DNA of 64,000 bases from the NCBI RefSeq assembly GCF_019578655.1, contig NC_063260.1:14324001-14388000 (forward strand), written 5' to 3'. The DNA is from Ricinus communis. Its lineage: Eukaryota > Streptophyta > Magnoliopsida > Malpighiales > Euphorbiaceae. The notes beneath the pieces are model-generated. The model searched no databases and had not been told where the DNA came from. It worked only from the letters and a program-made list of their open reading frames with translations. Position 1 is the stretch's first letter. Every line of letters begins with the position of its first letter. The position numbers and the translations under genes were made by a program. Of the stretch, positions 38,901 to 51,300 are shown one piece after another.

Positions 38901-40097
38901 CTTATGTATCTATTTCCAATTGTATATATATATATATTGGATAATTAATATATAATATATAATTATATTTAAAATCTTTATATCTGTTAAGATATTTATG
39001 TTAAAATTTATTATATTTAATGTAGATAAAATTTATCTGACGAAAATAACAAACTAAAAAATTATCCTATTCTCACACGAAACAAAAGTGCGGGTAGACC
39101 AATAATCATTATTTATGTACCTTTATTTAATTATAGAGCTTGTCTGATTCTTTTTCTTTCTATTTTCTTTTTGGGGAGAGCTTGTCTAATTCGCAATTGA
39201 AATACTAGCTAGCCAACTGAAATTACTGGAGTTATTGTTGCCAAACACTCTACTTTTTTATTTCTTGCACTGGCCACAGTTGGAATAGATTTAAGGTTGT
39301 GTTTGGATCTCTTGTAATTTAATATATTGATATTTTAATTTTCTTATACTTTTCTTTTTTCTCCTTTCTACTGCACCACTTTGTATATAATCTCAATTAA
39401 AACCCAATAGTCAAAATAGATTAATAAAATATACTACTCAATTAAATGAAATGAATCTCGCAACAACCATATCTGTATTCTGTCTATTTTGATGCATGTC
39501 GTCTGGCGAAATGCCAAATTTATAAAATTCAATCTTCACAACTTATAATTAAAAGTTGGGATTCTTTTTTAGTTTATCTATCTTTTATAATATTTTACAG
39601 GAATACCGAACATGGCCTTAAAGTTTTAGCTTCCAAATCCAGTCGACTGGACGCCATGCAAAAGAACATTTTAATAAGGTTTAAATTTTCTTCTCAAACA
39701 AATAAAGTTGACAAAAAAGTAATAAATAAAGAAATTGGACAAATAAAATTCCTAAAATATGTCTAGCATCTTCAACTCTGCCTTTTTTATTTTAAAATAT
39801 ATAATTTCTACTGTAATGGATATTTCAAAAATATTTTAATATTATATAATATTTTATTTAAATTAATTTGATTTTTTTATTTTATTATTAATTTTATAGA
39901 TAATAAATTATAAATAATACTAGTTAAATATATAAAAATTTATAACATATTTATTAATATATAGAATAGACTTTATATGTAAAATTAATTTTATTTTATA
40001 TTTAAAAAATAAAAATATATTTAAACATTATTCGATGATATAATTATTTAAAATAAAAAATAATATATATAAAAAAATCATAAAAAATTCTCTAGGT

Positions 40098-40142
<45 letters not shown>

Positions 40143-40402
40143 CAACTACGTGTCATGAGCTTTATACTGAAAAATGAAAACTCAGAAAAACACCTTGTAC
40201 CCTAACAGCCGATATTTTACCATACACAACTTTCCATTTTCACGATATCTCATCTCTCTCTCTCCATCAAAATTCCTTCTCGAAACACAACTCAACATTC
40301 ATCCCCCAACTTTTCATATTTGCCATTTTGCCACTCTCTTCCTTCTTTATTACCTCACCTTCTCTCTTTTTTTTCTTCTCCTCTCCATTCTCCATTGCCA
40401 CC
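35953..40402. other. Intergenic spacer between the copia remnant and the ORP gene
   Basis: AT-rich. The sequence CCTTGCATAATAAT occurs twice about 27 bases apart (36627 and 36653). A (TAA)n run lies at 37749-37773. Nothing resembling the missing copia 3' LTR is present. No gene is seen. Confidence 0.5.
40100..40142. repeat. (AAT)14 microsatellite upstream of ORP
   Basis: About 14 uninterrupted AAT units, roughly 300 bases upstream of the likely ORP transcription start. Confidence 0.95.
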
Positions 40403-40440
40403 TATATATCTATATATAATACATATATAATATAATATAA
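40403..40440 (+). promoter_or_regulatory. Probable TATA region of the ORP gene
   Basis: TATATATCTATATATAAT and TATAATATAATATAA lie about 300 bases upstream of the ATG. They are followed by a CT-rich, ATG-poor leader (about 40465-40732) typical of plant 5' UTRs. Which TATA copy is used cannot be told. Confidence 0.45.
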
Positions 40441-40732
40441 ACACCAACACCAACACAAAACAATACTAATTCTTCTTATTTAAAAGAAAAATGCAAAATC
40501 TCTCTTCTTTTTAGCATTCCCTCAGAGCTCAGGTCTGTCCACTTTGTTCAAGCAGAGTTTCTATCTTTTTCTGTTTTTTTTTTCTCATTTCATTTCGTTC
40601 TTTTTCGAATCCTGCTTCTGGGTTCATTTTGGATTTCTGTTGTGTTGATTTGCTGCAAAGTTTGTTTCTTTGATGTGCAAAAATTTGTTGAAGTGAAAGA
40701 AAGATACTTTCTTCTTTCTTGTTTCTTGATTA

Positions 40733-43700
40733 ATGGTAATGAAAATGAGAGTTAAAGAAATGCACCCACTTTGTTGCATCTCATTAGAAAGTCCAGGAAT
40801 CGGTGATCAGTCACCGGAGGCTTCATTGACCAGAGCAAGATCGCTACCGGCAGGGTTTTCCGGTGGATCTGATAGCAATGCTGGAAAGTCTTTAATAATG
40901 GGATCAGAAGCTACGGTTGCCGGAGTTCTCTATAAATGGACTAATTACGGCAAAGGGTGGAGATCACGGTGGTTCTTATTAAAAAATGGCATTCTTTCTT
41001 ACTCAAAGATTCCCCGGCCGGAGAATCTTCATTTATTAGCTTCTAATGAGGACGTCAGATTGATCGGAGACATATCAACCATTCGGCTTTCGAGAATGGA
41101 TAGTGGTAGTAGCAGTGGAAGTTATCGCCGGAAACAACAAAAAAGCGTTGGCATTGTTCATTTAAAGGTACAGTTATATATTTTATGATCAAATAATAAC
41201 TAAAATTAACATTGGAAAAAAAAAAATTGAAATTTTTACTGTGTGATCTAGACGCATGGAATTGCAAGTGATTATTATTTTTAACGTGTAATTTTTTTTC
41301 GCAGTATTGGATAAAGCTTTTCTTTTTCTAATACTGGAAATATTTTGATTCAAATATTTTTACTTGAAACTTTTTTTTTAACTAATTTGGTGAAGTTATT
41401 TACTTTCTGATTTCTGATATCTGATTAAATATCTGTCAACAACAGCAAGGGAGTCATTGACATCTGAGCTACAAAGGGGAAGAGAGTTTTATTTCATTTC
41501 TTTTCTGTAAAATTCTTGCGTGGGTTTCTTCAGAAGGGTTTTTATTTCTTTTTGATGATTTCAATTTCTTGTTTTTGGCTTTCTCTTTTCTTTTAAAAAA
41601 AATTTAAAACAGTTTTAACTGGTTGTTAATGTAGAGTGGGTCACATCAACAGGTGGGTTTGTGTGCTATGGGTTGGGTATGATAGTGTACGTTGTAGGTC
41701 TATGCATTCAGCTGTGGTCACATCATTCTTATTTGCGTTGAGTGGATGGATTTGAGTTTCTTTTTTTTTTTTCATCAGATGATCCTTCCTTCCTTTTTCT
41801 ATATTCTTTATATGATTTTTATTTTGCGACCCATTTGTCTTCCACCCTTCCTTTTGGTCAATTTTGGGTGTTTGTTTACTTGTAAGTTGCAAGTCTAGTG
41901 CCTCTCTGCTGTTATATTTGCACTCTTTTAGGTTTTGGGTTTCTTCTTCATCCTTTCTTTTTAATGCTGTAAAAAGGGTAAATAAAAAAAAGGACGTTTT
42001 CATTTGTTTTGTTTTAGAGCTACAGTGTTTCTTTGAGTCCATGGATTTTATTCTACTATTTATCTTTGTGCTAGAGACGTGAAGAAATAAACAAAATATA
42101 AAGACTGTGGGGACTTTCAAGAATTGAGACTATGGTGTATATATATATAGAGAGAGAGAGAGACTAGTAGGTAGAGGCAGCGCCTCATTTGTTACGCCAC
42201 TATTACGAAGCTGGAAAACAATGGCTATCCCTTCTAACTTTTTCAAGTATATTCTTTTGTTGCTAGTAGATCCAAATGCTGACTCCAATCTCATGCTCCT
42301 TCTGGGCAGTAATGAGTCAAGTTTTTCTTTCATGGCCTGGAAATTATAGAAGTTGAGATTTGAAGCTTTTAAATCTTCTTGTTTGTGCTTTTGAGCTGAA
42401 GGGTTGGTCTTGATTTCCTTCTGGGTTAGTTTCTTGGATTCCCAGTTCTGGCTATGCCTGTTGTTCTCATAATATTTGCTACTTTTATTCTGTAGTGAAT
42501 TTATTAATCATAAAAGTTTCATATTTTCTTGTTTCAGTCATTTCCTTTTCATTCTTGTATATGTGTTTAGCGAATTATTTGTAAGTAATTGTTTTGACGA
42601 ATTCTATTCTTTAATATTTGTGGTGGTGATGCTTATCTCAAATTCCTGTATGTATCAGATCTCATCATTTCGTGAGAGCAAGTCTGATGATAGGCGATTT
42701 TACATCTTTACAGCTACAAAGACGCTTCATCTTAGAACTGATTCCAAAGGAGATAGGGCAGCTTGGCTGCAAGCTTTGTTCTCTACAAGGAGCCTCTTTC
42801 CATTAAGATCACTAAATGATAGTCTCTCCCTGGTACCTAAGGATTTGTCCGTCTCAACTGAAAGGCTTAAAAAGCGTCTGCATGACGAGGGTGCGAGTGA
42901 GAACCTAGTTAAGGACTGTGAGCAGATCATGCTGTCTGAGTTCTCTGAAATACAAGGACAATTGAAAATTCTTTGCGAGGAAAGATCCAGTTTGCTTGAT
43001 ACATTGAGGCAATTAGAGGTAACATTGTTGTAAATGCTCTGATCTGTCAACAGAGAGAATCTTCTAATGTTCTTGACTGACTTTATCTTTAATTGTTGTT
43101 AAATCTTCGTGATATCTGAAGACATTACCTTACTCGACTAGAAGCCTTTTACTAGGTTTAGGACATCACTCAATTCTATGTGCACACTGTAATGACAGTT
43201 ATGCTTGTTCATGAGGACATTCTTTTTAGGCTTTATAGCTTAGCTGAATTACTATGTTTTTTGAATTGGCTACTTTAATTATGGCTTTTGAATTGAATAA
43301 AACAGGATGTTATTCAGATATCTCGTAACATGTTATGCTAACAGATTCCCAAGTGGCTATATTTCTGCTGATGATATTAAAACTTAAGATTTTTTTTTTT
43401 GTTATTATAAGTTATTGGCAAGAAATAAACATTGTTAATGGATTGAGTGAATCACCAATCAATTTATCAATAGCAAAAATTTAAAGGACTGTGTTTCTTA
43501 AACAAGGCAAGTATTTTATGCCTTTGAAAAGATTGGATAACCTCAGTATTTGTGATGTGGTATTCTTGACGTACAAGAGTTTTATCCTGGAATTGCACTA
43601 CCTGCAAAACTAGTGACAAAAGTTGCGTGGAAAAGTTGGCATTCTAGTAATTTATAGGGAGACATTTTTGTGGACTCTCCAAATACAATTAATTTTACAG

Positions 43701-46700
43701 CTTATTTCGGCATCTTGTGTTTTCCTTTTATGTTACTTCAGGCCCTCGTTTTGTAAACTATTTATTCTTCTGCAATAAAGCTTGCATAATCTGCGTAGCA
43801 AATCAAGAATCTCTTTTCCTTGTGCAGGCAGCTAATATTGAAGCTGAGACGACTGGAATTCCAGATGGTGAATTTCAATTGACAAAGCATGAATTTTCAA
43901 GTTTAGGACGTGGGAAATTTAGTGGTACAAGCACAGATTACTTCAGCTTTGTTATTTTTTGATCTATCATTTTCCTTTACCACTATATTTTTATGGAGGA
44001 AAATTGGAAGGTGCTTTATTTGTTTATTAAGACTCGACAGTTTAGCTGATTCAAATACAGGAAATAACCCATAATATCTTTTCTAGGTTTCTGCTTTAAC
44101 CCCTAAAGTTCACACTCATGAACCCCTTTTGTTTATTAAGGCTCAGACAGTTTGGCTATAGTTTGCTAATCTTTATGATATTTTTTTTTTCTAACTTTGC
44201 ATTCATTCAAGATACACCAAAATTTTTTTTTTCCTAGCTTCTTTTACTGCAGTCTTATTTCATTATCTTGCTTTGGAAATCAGAATGTAGCACAACAGAA
44301 TCATCTGATGATATTGAGAAACAAGAACTCGAGGAAGTGTCAGAGGAAGACGAGTCCTCCTTTTATGATACAAAAGAGTATTTTACTGAACCTACTTTTG
44401 TTCGTGGGTCAATAAAAGAATTTGCCTGTCATCAAGAAAAACACAGGGTGCATTTTCAATCTGACAATGAGGAGAAAATGCATGCGAGAAAGCAGCTTTG
44501 TAAATCTGGATATCCACATGTGGAAAGGCGAAAGAAGCTTCCTGATCCAGTGGAGAAGGAAAAAGGGGTCAGTCTTTGGTCTATGATAAAGGACAATGTG
44601 GGGAAAGATCTATCGCGAGTTTGTCTCCCTGTTTACTTTAATGAACCAATATCATCTCTTCAGAAGTGCTTTGAGGATTTGGAGTACTCTTATCTTTTGG
44701 ATAGAGCCTACGAGTATGGAAAAGAAGTAAGATTGACACTAACTTGTTTGTTACATGTAAATCTTGATGCACTTGGGAACATTTTGTCCCTCAAATGACA
44801 CATTACATATTGCTGATAGTACTTTTGCTATTTAGCTTCGGAGGAGATTTATCCCTAGAAGACTTGCACAAATTCAAATGATTGCTAAGTTATAGTTCAT
44901 AACTTGGTATGAGGCTATAGAGATTGGTGAATCTCATTTTTATAATTTTAAACTGAAATGAGTTGCTTATATTTTTGGTAACAATCCAAACCTTTAGGTC
45001 TTTTCTGCTAGGTGCCTTTCTTAGCAGCTTTCAAAAGTAGCTATGAGATTATGATATCTGGAGGAGGAAATGTGGAAACATATATTTAGAAGCATAGAAT
45101 AAAATGCATGAATTTATTATTATCATTTCCTTCCATTTTAGCATGTTTCTTGCAATAACTTGTTTCATCAACAAAAAGTCTGATTTGATTCTGATAGTTT
45201 GTTTTCTGGGTTTCTGTACAGGGAAATAGCCTTATGAGGATTTTAAATGTTGCCGCGTTTGCTGTTTCTGGATATGCTTCCTCTGAAGGCCGACACTGCA
45301 AACCCTTCAATCCTTTGCTAGGTGAAACTTATGAAGCTGACTTTCCTGATAAAGGAGTTCGCTTCTTCTCTGAGAAGGTCAGTGTACCAATTCTAGATTC
45401 ATCAAAGAAAAATGCAAAGCAGTTATTTTAGACTTAAGTTGACAATTTGGTGATTAAGCTGTGGTCCAAATTCTTATTTTTCAACAATGAAATGAGAAAT
45501 GTTTGGAGGATTCAGGGTGAAGAAAATAATGAAATCCTGATTTCCGTAAAATTCGTTGCTACAAATAAAGAAGGAATCTATTTATTTACCAAATAATCCC
45601 TTGCAGCAAAATATTTCATGCTTGGCTCAGAAAAAGAAAAAGATTTACCGAATCCCATCCACTCATATTCCTAAAATGTGAGGGATTCAAAGTCCCACCT
45701 AGTTGTGGTTTTATAAAATTTCTCACTTCAATGAGATGAGAGATTTGGTTGTGTACCAACCAAGGATTATCTGAATCCATGGAATATAATCAAAATGATG
45801 GATCCTTTATCATATACTGAAAGTACATCGAATCTAAAAACACTGATGAGAACATGACTTGGGTTTGAGTTGTCTAGGTGATTCTAAAGCAAAGGATCAT
45901 TATGACCTTTCTTCACGAGGAATAATCAAATGCCACAAATGACATATGCAATACATGTAAGAAAGTTCAGTAGTTTAACCTTATGCAGGCTTAGATGGGG
46001 AGAGAAATTTGCTTATAGAGAAAAATTTTGGAGCAAATTTAAAGTTCTTCAGAATAGAGAAAGAAACAAATTATTTGCAAAATGTTCTTTTATCACTGAG
46101 GATGTGTCTCGGAACACCATTACAATTTAAAGAGACTGGTCATGAGTGCTCTCCTTCTGACAATGTATATTTGAATGGTGTTGTGAGTTGAAACAGGTTA
46201 GTCATCACCCTACTGTCATTGCCTGCCATTGTGAAGGTAGAGGGTGGAAGTTTTGGGGCGACAGCAACCTCCGCTCAAAATTTTGGGGACGGTCAATTCA
46301 GCTTGACCCTGTTGGAGTTCTAACCCTGGAGTTTGATGATGGTGAAATATTCCAATGGAGCAAGGTATGTACTGTTGCCAGATTGTGCTTACATCTATGT
46401 AGGAGTACAGGACATGATCACTCAATTCTTTCAATTTTCTGCCTATTCCTTTTCCTATGTGCTTTGATATTAACATTTCATTTATTCATTCACCAGGTGA
46501 CAACGACTATTTACAATCTTATCCTTGGTAAATTGTATTGTGATCACCACGGGCCAATGCATATACAAGGAAATGGACAATATTCATGCAAACTCAAGTT
46601 CAAAGAACAGTCAATTCTTGACAGAAATCCTCACCAGGCTAGTAGTCCTGCTTTTGGCGGATTTGATTATTTGTGCAAACTGATATCTGGAAGTATTTTA

Positions 46701-47812
46701 ATCTCGTAATCTAGCCAAATGATTTTTACTGGCTCAATAACTATACAATGCGTTAAGTTTACGTGGATTTCACTCAGTAGGATACATGGTTCGTCTATTT
46801 TAGCGAATTATTATCAAACATACTATTCATTTTTGTTTCATATGCTTATATCTATATTGAATATTGTAGGTTAATGGGTTTGTTGAAGATACTATGGGGA
46901 ATAAAGTAGCCACACTATTTGGGAAGTGGGACGACAGCATGTATTATACTAAAGGCGACGGAAGTAGCAAGACAAAGGATTGCAGTTCCTCACCTAATGC
47001 CACCTTGCTTTGGAAAAGTACTAAGCCACCTCCCAATCTCACTCGGTACAACTTAACATCATTTGCAATCACTCTAAATGAGTTAACACCAGGACTGCAG
47101 GTAGAGATGATGTATTATAACAGTTCTCTAATTTGCATTTCCATCTTCCTCTTATGCATATCTAATCGTTTTTTATAGCCATGTCTGATCCTGGGTATTT
47201 GATCACGGATTAAGGAGAAGCTTCCACCTACGGATTCCAGGCTTAGACCAGACCAACGGCATCTGGAGAATGGGGAATATGAGAAGGCAAATGCAGAGAA
47301 ACAACGGTTGGAGAAGCGGCAAAGATTGGTATGTTAAAAGTATTTTATCTCCTTTTAGATTAATCATAATATTAGCAATATTCAGGACCGGATTAATGTT
47401 AATTGGCAATAGATTTCAACATAATGCCGAACTTGAACATTGCATAGTGAAATGAATCTAGTAACAAGTGAAAGTTTAGTGAAGTTTTGAATCTTAAAGT
47501 GGTAATGGAAATCAATGTATATGGCCTACCCCTAAGAAAGGCTTTTTTTGTATAGGTTTGCTATTGTTCCTTGGTGTAGAATTCCTGATAACTCCTTAGT
47601 AGGATCGTCATAATTTTACTCATCGTATGCAGTCAAGGAAATTACAAGAACATGGATGGAAGCCCAGGTGGTTCCAGAGAGAAGGAGAAGATGGAGCTTT
47701 TTGCTATGGGGGTGGATATTGGGAAGCACGCGAACAGAGAAATTGGGAGGAATGTCCAGATATTTTTGGTGAATTTAGTGTAGATTTTGCAGAATCCTCC
47801 GAAGGGTCTTGA
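40733..47812 (+). CDS. ORP2A: Oxysterol-binding protein-related protein, ORP2A-type (10 exons, 774 aa)
   Basis: Exons: 40733-41167, 42659-43018, 43828-43924, 44284-44726, 45222-45377, 46197-46364, 46497-46637, 46870-47100, 47215-47328, 47633-47812. They join in frame to 774 aa. Residues 62-187 form a PH domain ([14 protein letters not shown], invariant Trp181) that binds phosphoinositides and is split by intron 1. Residues about 213-270 are a coiled coil. Residues 312-331 are acidic followed by SFYDTKE, an FFAT-like VAP-binding motif. The ORD lipid-binding domain runs from about 392 to the end, with NPLLGE (475-480) and KVSHHPT (497-503), the plant form of the OSBP fingerprint EQVSHHPP. ORPs move sterols or phospholipids, often PI4P-coupled, at membrane contacts; Arabidopsis ORP2A links ER and autophagosomal membranes. 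All introns are GT-AG except intron 7, which starts with GC. The first of three close in-frame ATGs was chosen; 40745 ([11 protein letters not shown]) is equally possible. Confidence 0.93.
46638..46869 (+). other. GC-AG intron of the ORP gene (intron 7)
   Basis: The reading frame and family similarity require NPHQ (ending CACCAG at 46637) to join VNGFVED (starting GTT at 46870). The intron then begins GCTAGT and ends TTGTAG. The nearest GT dinucleotides (46642, 46645) would shift the frame against exon 8. GC donors after a strong CAG exon end are a known minor class of U2 introns. Confidence 0.75.
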
Positions 47813-48344
47813 CTTCAAATTAGGTAGCCTACTATTCTGGAAAGCTGCAGATTTTTTCATTTTCCTAAAAGCACACTTATACTAAAATATGTTGCTTCTC
47901 TTATAGGAGATTTGTCTTGATAATTCTTTTTTCTGTGAAAGCAACTGAGCCAGTTAATCATCATATATTTGACCTTTTCTTTTGCTAGAACTCATTACAT
48001 TGCAACTTTTCTGATAATGCAGAAAAGGCTGTCACACAGCAAGCAGGCACATTAATTGGTATGGATGCTATAGCAATTTTAGCCACTTGCAAGATACTCA
48101 TTGGAGGAAGCAAGTTTTTCTCAGAGAAATCTGAGTGAAGACCCTTTTTCTTTTTAAAATTTTTTTCTCAGTTTATAGAGATAATTAGGATAGAGCCTAA
48201 TATTTCCTTGTAGCATTCGTAATTGTCTGCTACAGGTCGTTGTTTGTGTAATGTAGTCTCCCTCCCTCTCTCATTGGAGTGTACCAGCCATTGGCTGATA
48301 GTTGTATTTTGTTATTTATTTGTATGTCTTTATAAGAAAATAAA
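47813..48344 (+). other. ORP 3' UTR with a possible intron and poly(A) signal
   Basis: After the stop, AG|GTAGCC at 47824 and TGCAG at 48018-48022 could bound a 3' UTR intron of about 200 bases. An AATAAA hexamer occurs at 48339-48344. This is only sequence pattern; no transcript evidence is available. Confidence 0.35.
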
Positions 48345-51300
48345 CGAAGAGAAGAACATGCATCATCATCATCATCATTATCATCATCAACGTCCACAAC
48401 TTAGCTATCTACACTTGTGTAGGACTGTATATTGTGCTGATCTCATTAATGTATTGCAACTTCGATTCATCAAAATTGTAATGGAAAAGTTTATTCTTTT
48501 TTTTTTTTTTTTTTTTTCATTCTGTACAAAAAAAGAATTCTGGAAATCTACAAAAGCAAAACAAAAATTATATTCCTTGATATTTGAATATATATATAGA
48601 GAGAGTAAAACCTCCTTATAGTCAATATATTTAAAATTAAATAAATTTTATAATTATGAGGTTATAATTTAATGGAGATCTAAGTACTATTTTTTTTAAT
48701 TTAATATTTAATCTTGATAGTGAAATAATAGAAATCAGACATAAAATAAATTAAATATTTTATAATATTATACAAATAAAATTGATATAAATTTATAATA
48801 CAGTTAAATTAAATAAATCGTAATATTATATTTTAAAAAAAATATATATATAAATATTACTTTAAATAAATATTATATAAATACTTTCTTAAGACAGTAT
48901 AGTAATTTGATTAGCAAATGGAATAGTTCAATTTTTGATTTTATCCACTTCTCATGTGCTAAATACATAAAAGATTCTTAGTAAATCCAAATACAATCAG
49001 TCATCGCATTGCACATTTTTTAACATATCATAAAAATATAATATAAGTATGAGAATATTCATAAAAAATGTTGACAACAAAAACATTCAAAAATAAAATT
49101 TTATTTATAAAAATATCCAAATTTAGTTTTTTTTTTTAAAAGGTATATATTAGATATACTTTAAAAGAAAAATGTATATGCTCATATACTAAATATGAAA
49201 CATATTAATATTTGTGAAATGTTATTACATTTTGTTTGATTTTGTGATATTAGTAATGAATCAATAAATAAAAAATCTAATTTTTTTTTTACTGATTTAA
49301 GGATTTGGATTTGTATTAAGAATATTAGATTTGGAAAAGGAGACAAATTACTACAAAGTGAAAAGAAAGAAAATATATGCTGGGTATATATAGAAGAAAG
49401 AAAATATATGTATGTCGGATATATTTTTGGCATAAAATAAATAAAATATATGTTGATTTTAAATTATATATGAAATGTCAATTTCTTTAAATATTAATGT
49501 AAATGAATAATTTAGTCAATATATATAAGTATTTTAAAAAGATAAAAAAGATTGTGAATAATTTATAAAATAAAAAATAACAACAAAAGTTATATATTTA
49601 ACAATTTTATACGTTAGGTATCTTAAGCTTTTATAAATAAAATAAAATACGAACTCAAAAAAGGTTGAACAACAAAAGATATACATTTATCAAATAATAT
49701 ATATTTTAAATATCTGAGAATTTTAAAATGAAATAGATTACAACTCATAAAATGTTCAATAATAAAAAGTATATATTTACTAAAAAATAATATATATTAA
49801 ATATTTATATCTAAAATATTTAAACTAATTTTATTTTATGCAGTTTGACCTTATACAGAGTTTTATTTTTTTTCACTAATTTCCTCTTTATTGTCACTAT
49901 TTCTCTCTTCTTTTTTCTCTCCTCCAACCACTTTAGCCTCCTAAATTTCAATAGTAAAATCTTTTTAAGGTTGCTAGTTCCCTTCTATTTTTTGATTCGC
50001 CATGATAACTTAAATTCGGCAAATCAACAATTCAAAAATTCAATGTTTATTTCTCTCGCAAAGACTCAACTACTTTGATTAATCAAACTAAATAGACTTA
50101 TAAATTATAAAATTCTTTGATGAAATTATAAATTCTAGCCGTCTTTTTTTTTTTATTCCATTGTTCTTCATTAAATATTTTTTGGCACTTAGATGATCGG
50201 AAATTAAAATTAAATGTAGCAATGTTCTAGTCACGTCTTCCACGGTTTAGGGTCTAGTATGGAATAAACGTTAGAGAACTTAAGAATTAAAGATTTAATG
50301 TGAGGCTTAATTTAAGTTTGTGGCCAGCAGAAGAAAACAAAAAGCAAATGCAAATAGGCGACTTTTTAAATTTTTGGTTTATCTAATTATTCATAGATGT
50401 GAATGTGATTTCGGATTTGGGTCAATTGAAATAACCATGGACTGGTTTTGTGGTTTTGACTCTGGTTTCAAAAATTTGAACCGAATTGTCCTCTTAAAGG
50501 GCCCATTTGAGTTCCAAATAGCCAATTTCACAGGAATACCCACATGTTATTTATCGTTTGTAACCCGCTAAATAATTGCTTTTTTTTTCTTCTTCTTCTT
50601 TTTCTTTCATAGTTGAAGATTTTCTTCGTAGAGATCTTAATTAATAAGGTAACAAAATTAGAACCAATTATATTAATCCACTATAAATGTAATTACTATA
50701 AAAAGAAATAAAGAAAAAAATTAACCGGATAACCCGTTAATAAGGTCAAATTTTTAATAGTATTTGCGTCACTGCGGCACCGAATATAATTTTAAAAATG
50801 AATTAGTTTTATCGTTTTAGTATTTAATGAATCGGGAGATGAATATATATGTCGCCTGTCTTTATGTCATGGTTGAACAATTTGGTACACTACACCAGCA
50901 GTACAGTCTAATCTTATCCATAATCACATGTTTAGTGCCCTCCTAATATCAAGTTGGGCACCACAGATACATTCTTTTTGATGCATCTCTTGGGTCAAAT
51001 GAGTCTCAACTTGAACTTTGTTTCATGTGGAAATCACACTCTTTGGAAAAAAGAAAGTGGGATAATTAGCTTGCTATCATGTATGATTGAATGCAACCAA
51101 ATAGTAAAGAATTGGTGTTTAAGGAAGTAAAGCAACAAAGAAAAACACAGTTAGCTTCTGGATGTGATTAATTTGGAATTGACAAACCACCAAGAGTATG
51201 TCATGTCATTAGCAATTTTAGCGATGATGGGAGTTAATTACTTACAACATGAATATTTCTTTGGAAAGCAATAATTAATTGTTAAGAGATTAAGCAGATG

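Noticed and set aside
41641..42120. A 159-codon minus-strand frame inside ORP intron 1
   Set aside because: It is low-complexity, Lys-rich sequence antisense to a T-rich intron; likely a chance frame.
45480..45800. Possible inverted repeat in ORP intron 5 (ATAATCCCTTG / CAAGGATTAT)
   Set aside because: Only about ten bases pair and no target duplication or extended symmetry is visible, so it is not listed as an element.
48358..48390. Histidine-rich open frame (MHHHHHHYHH)
   Set aside because: It is a CAT microsatellite in the ORP 3' region, with no protein-like continuation.
50320..50571. An 83-codon open frame starting MASRRKQKANA
   Set aside because: It resembles no family, has no supporting splice structure and sits in spacer DNA.
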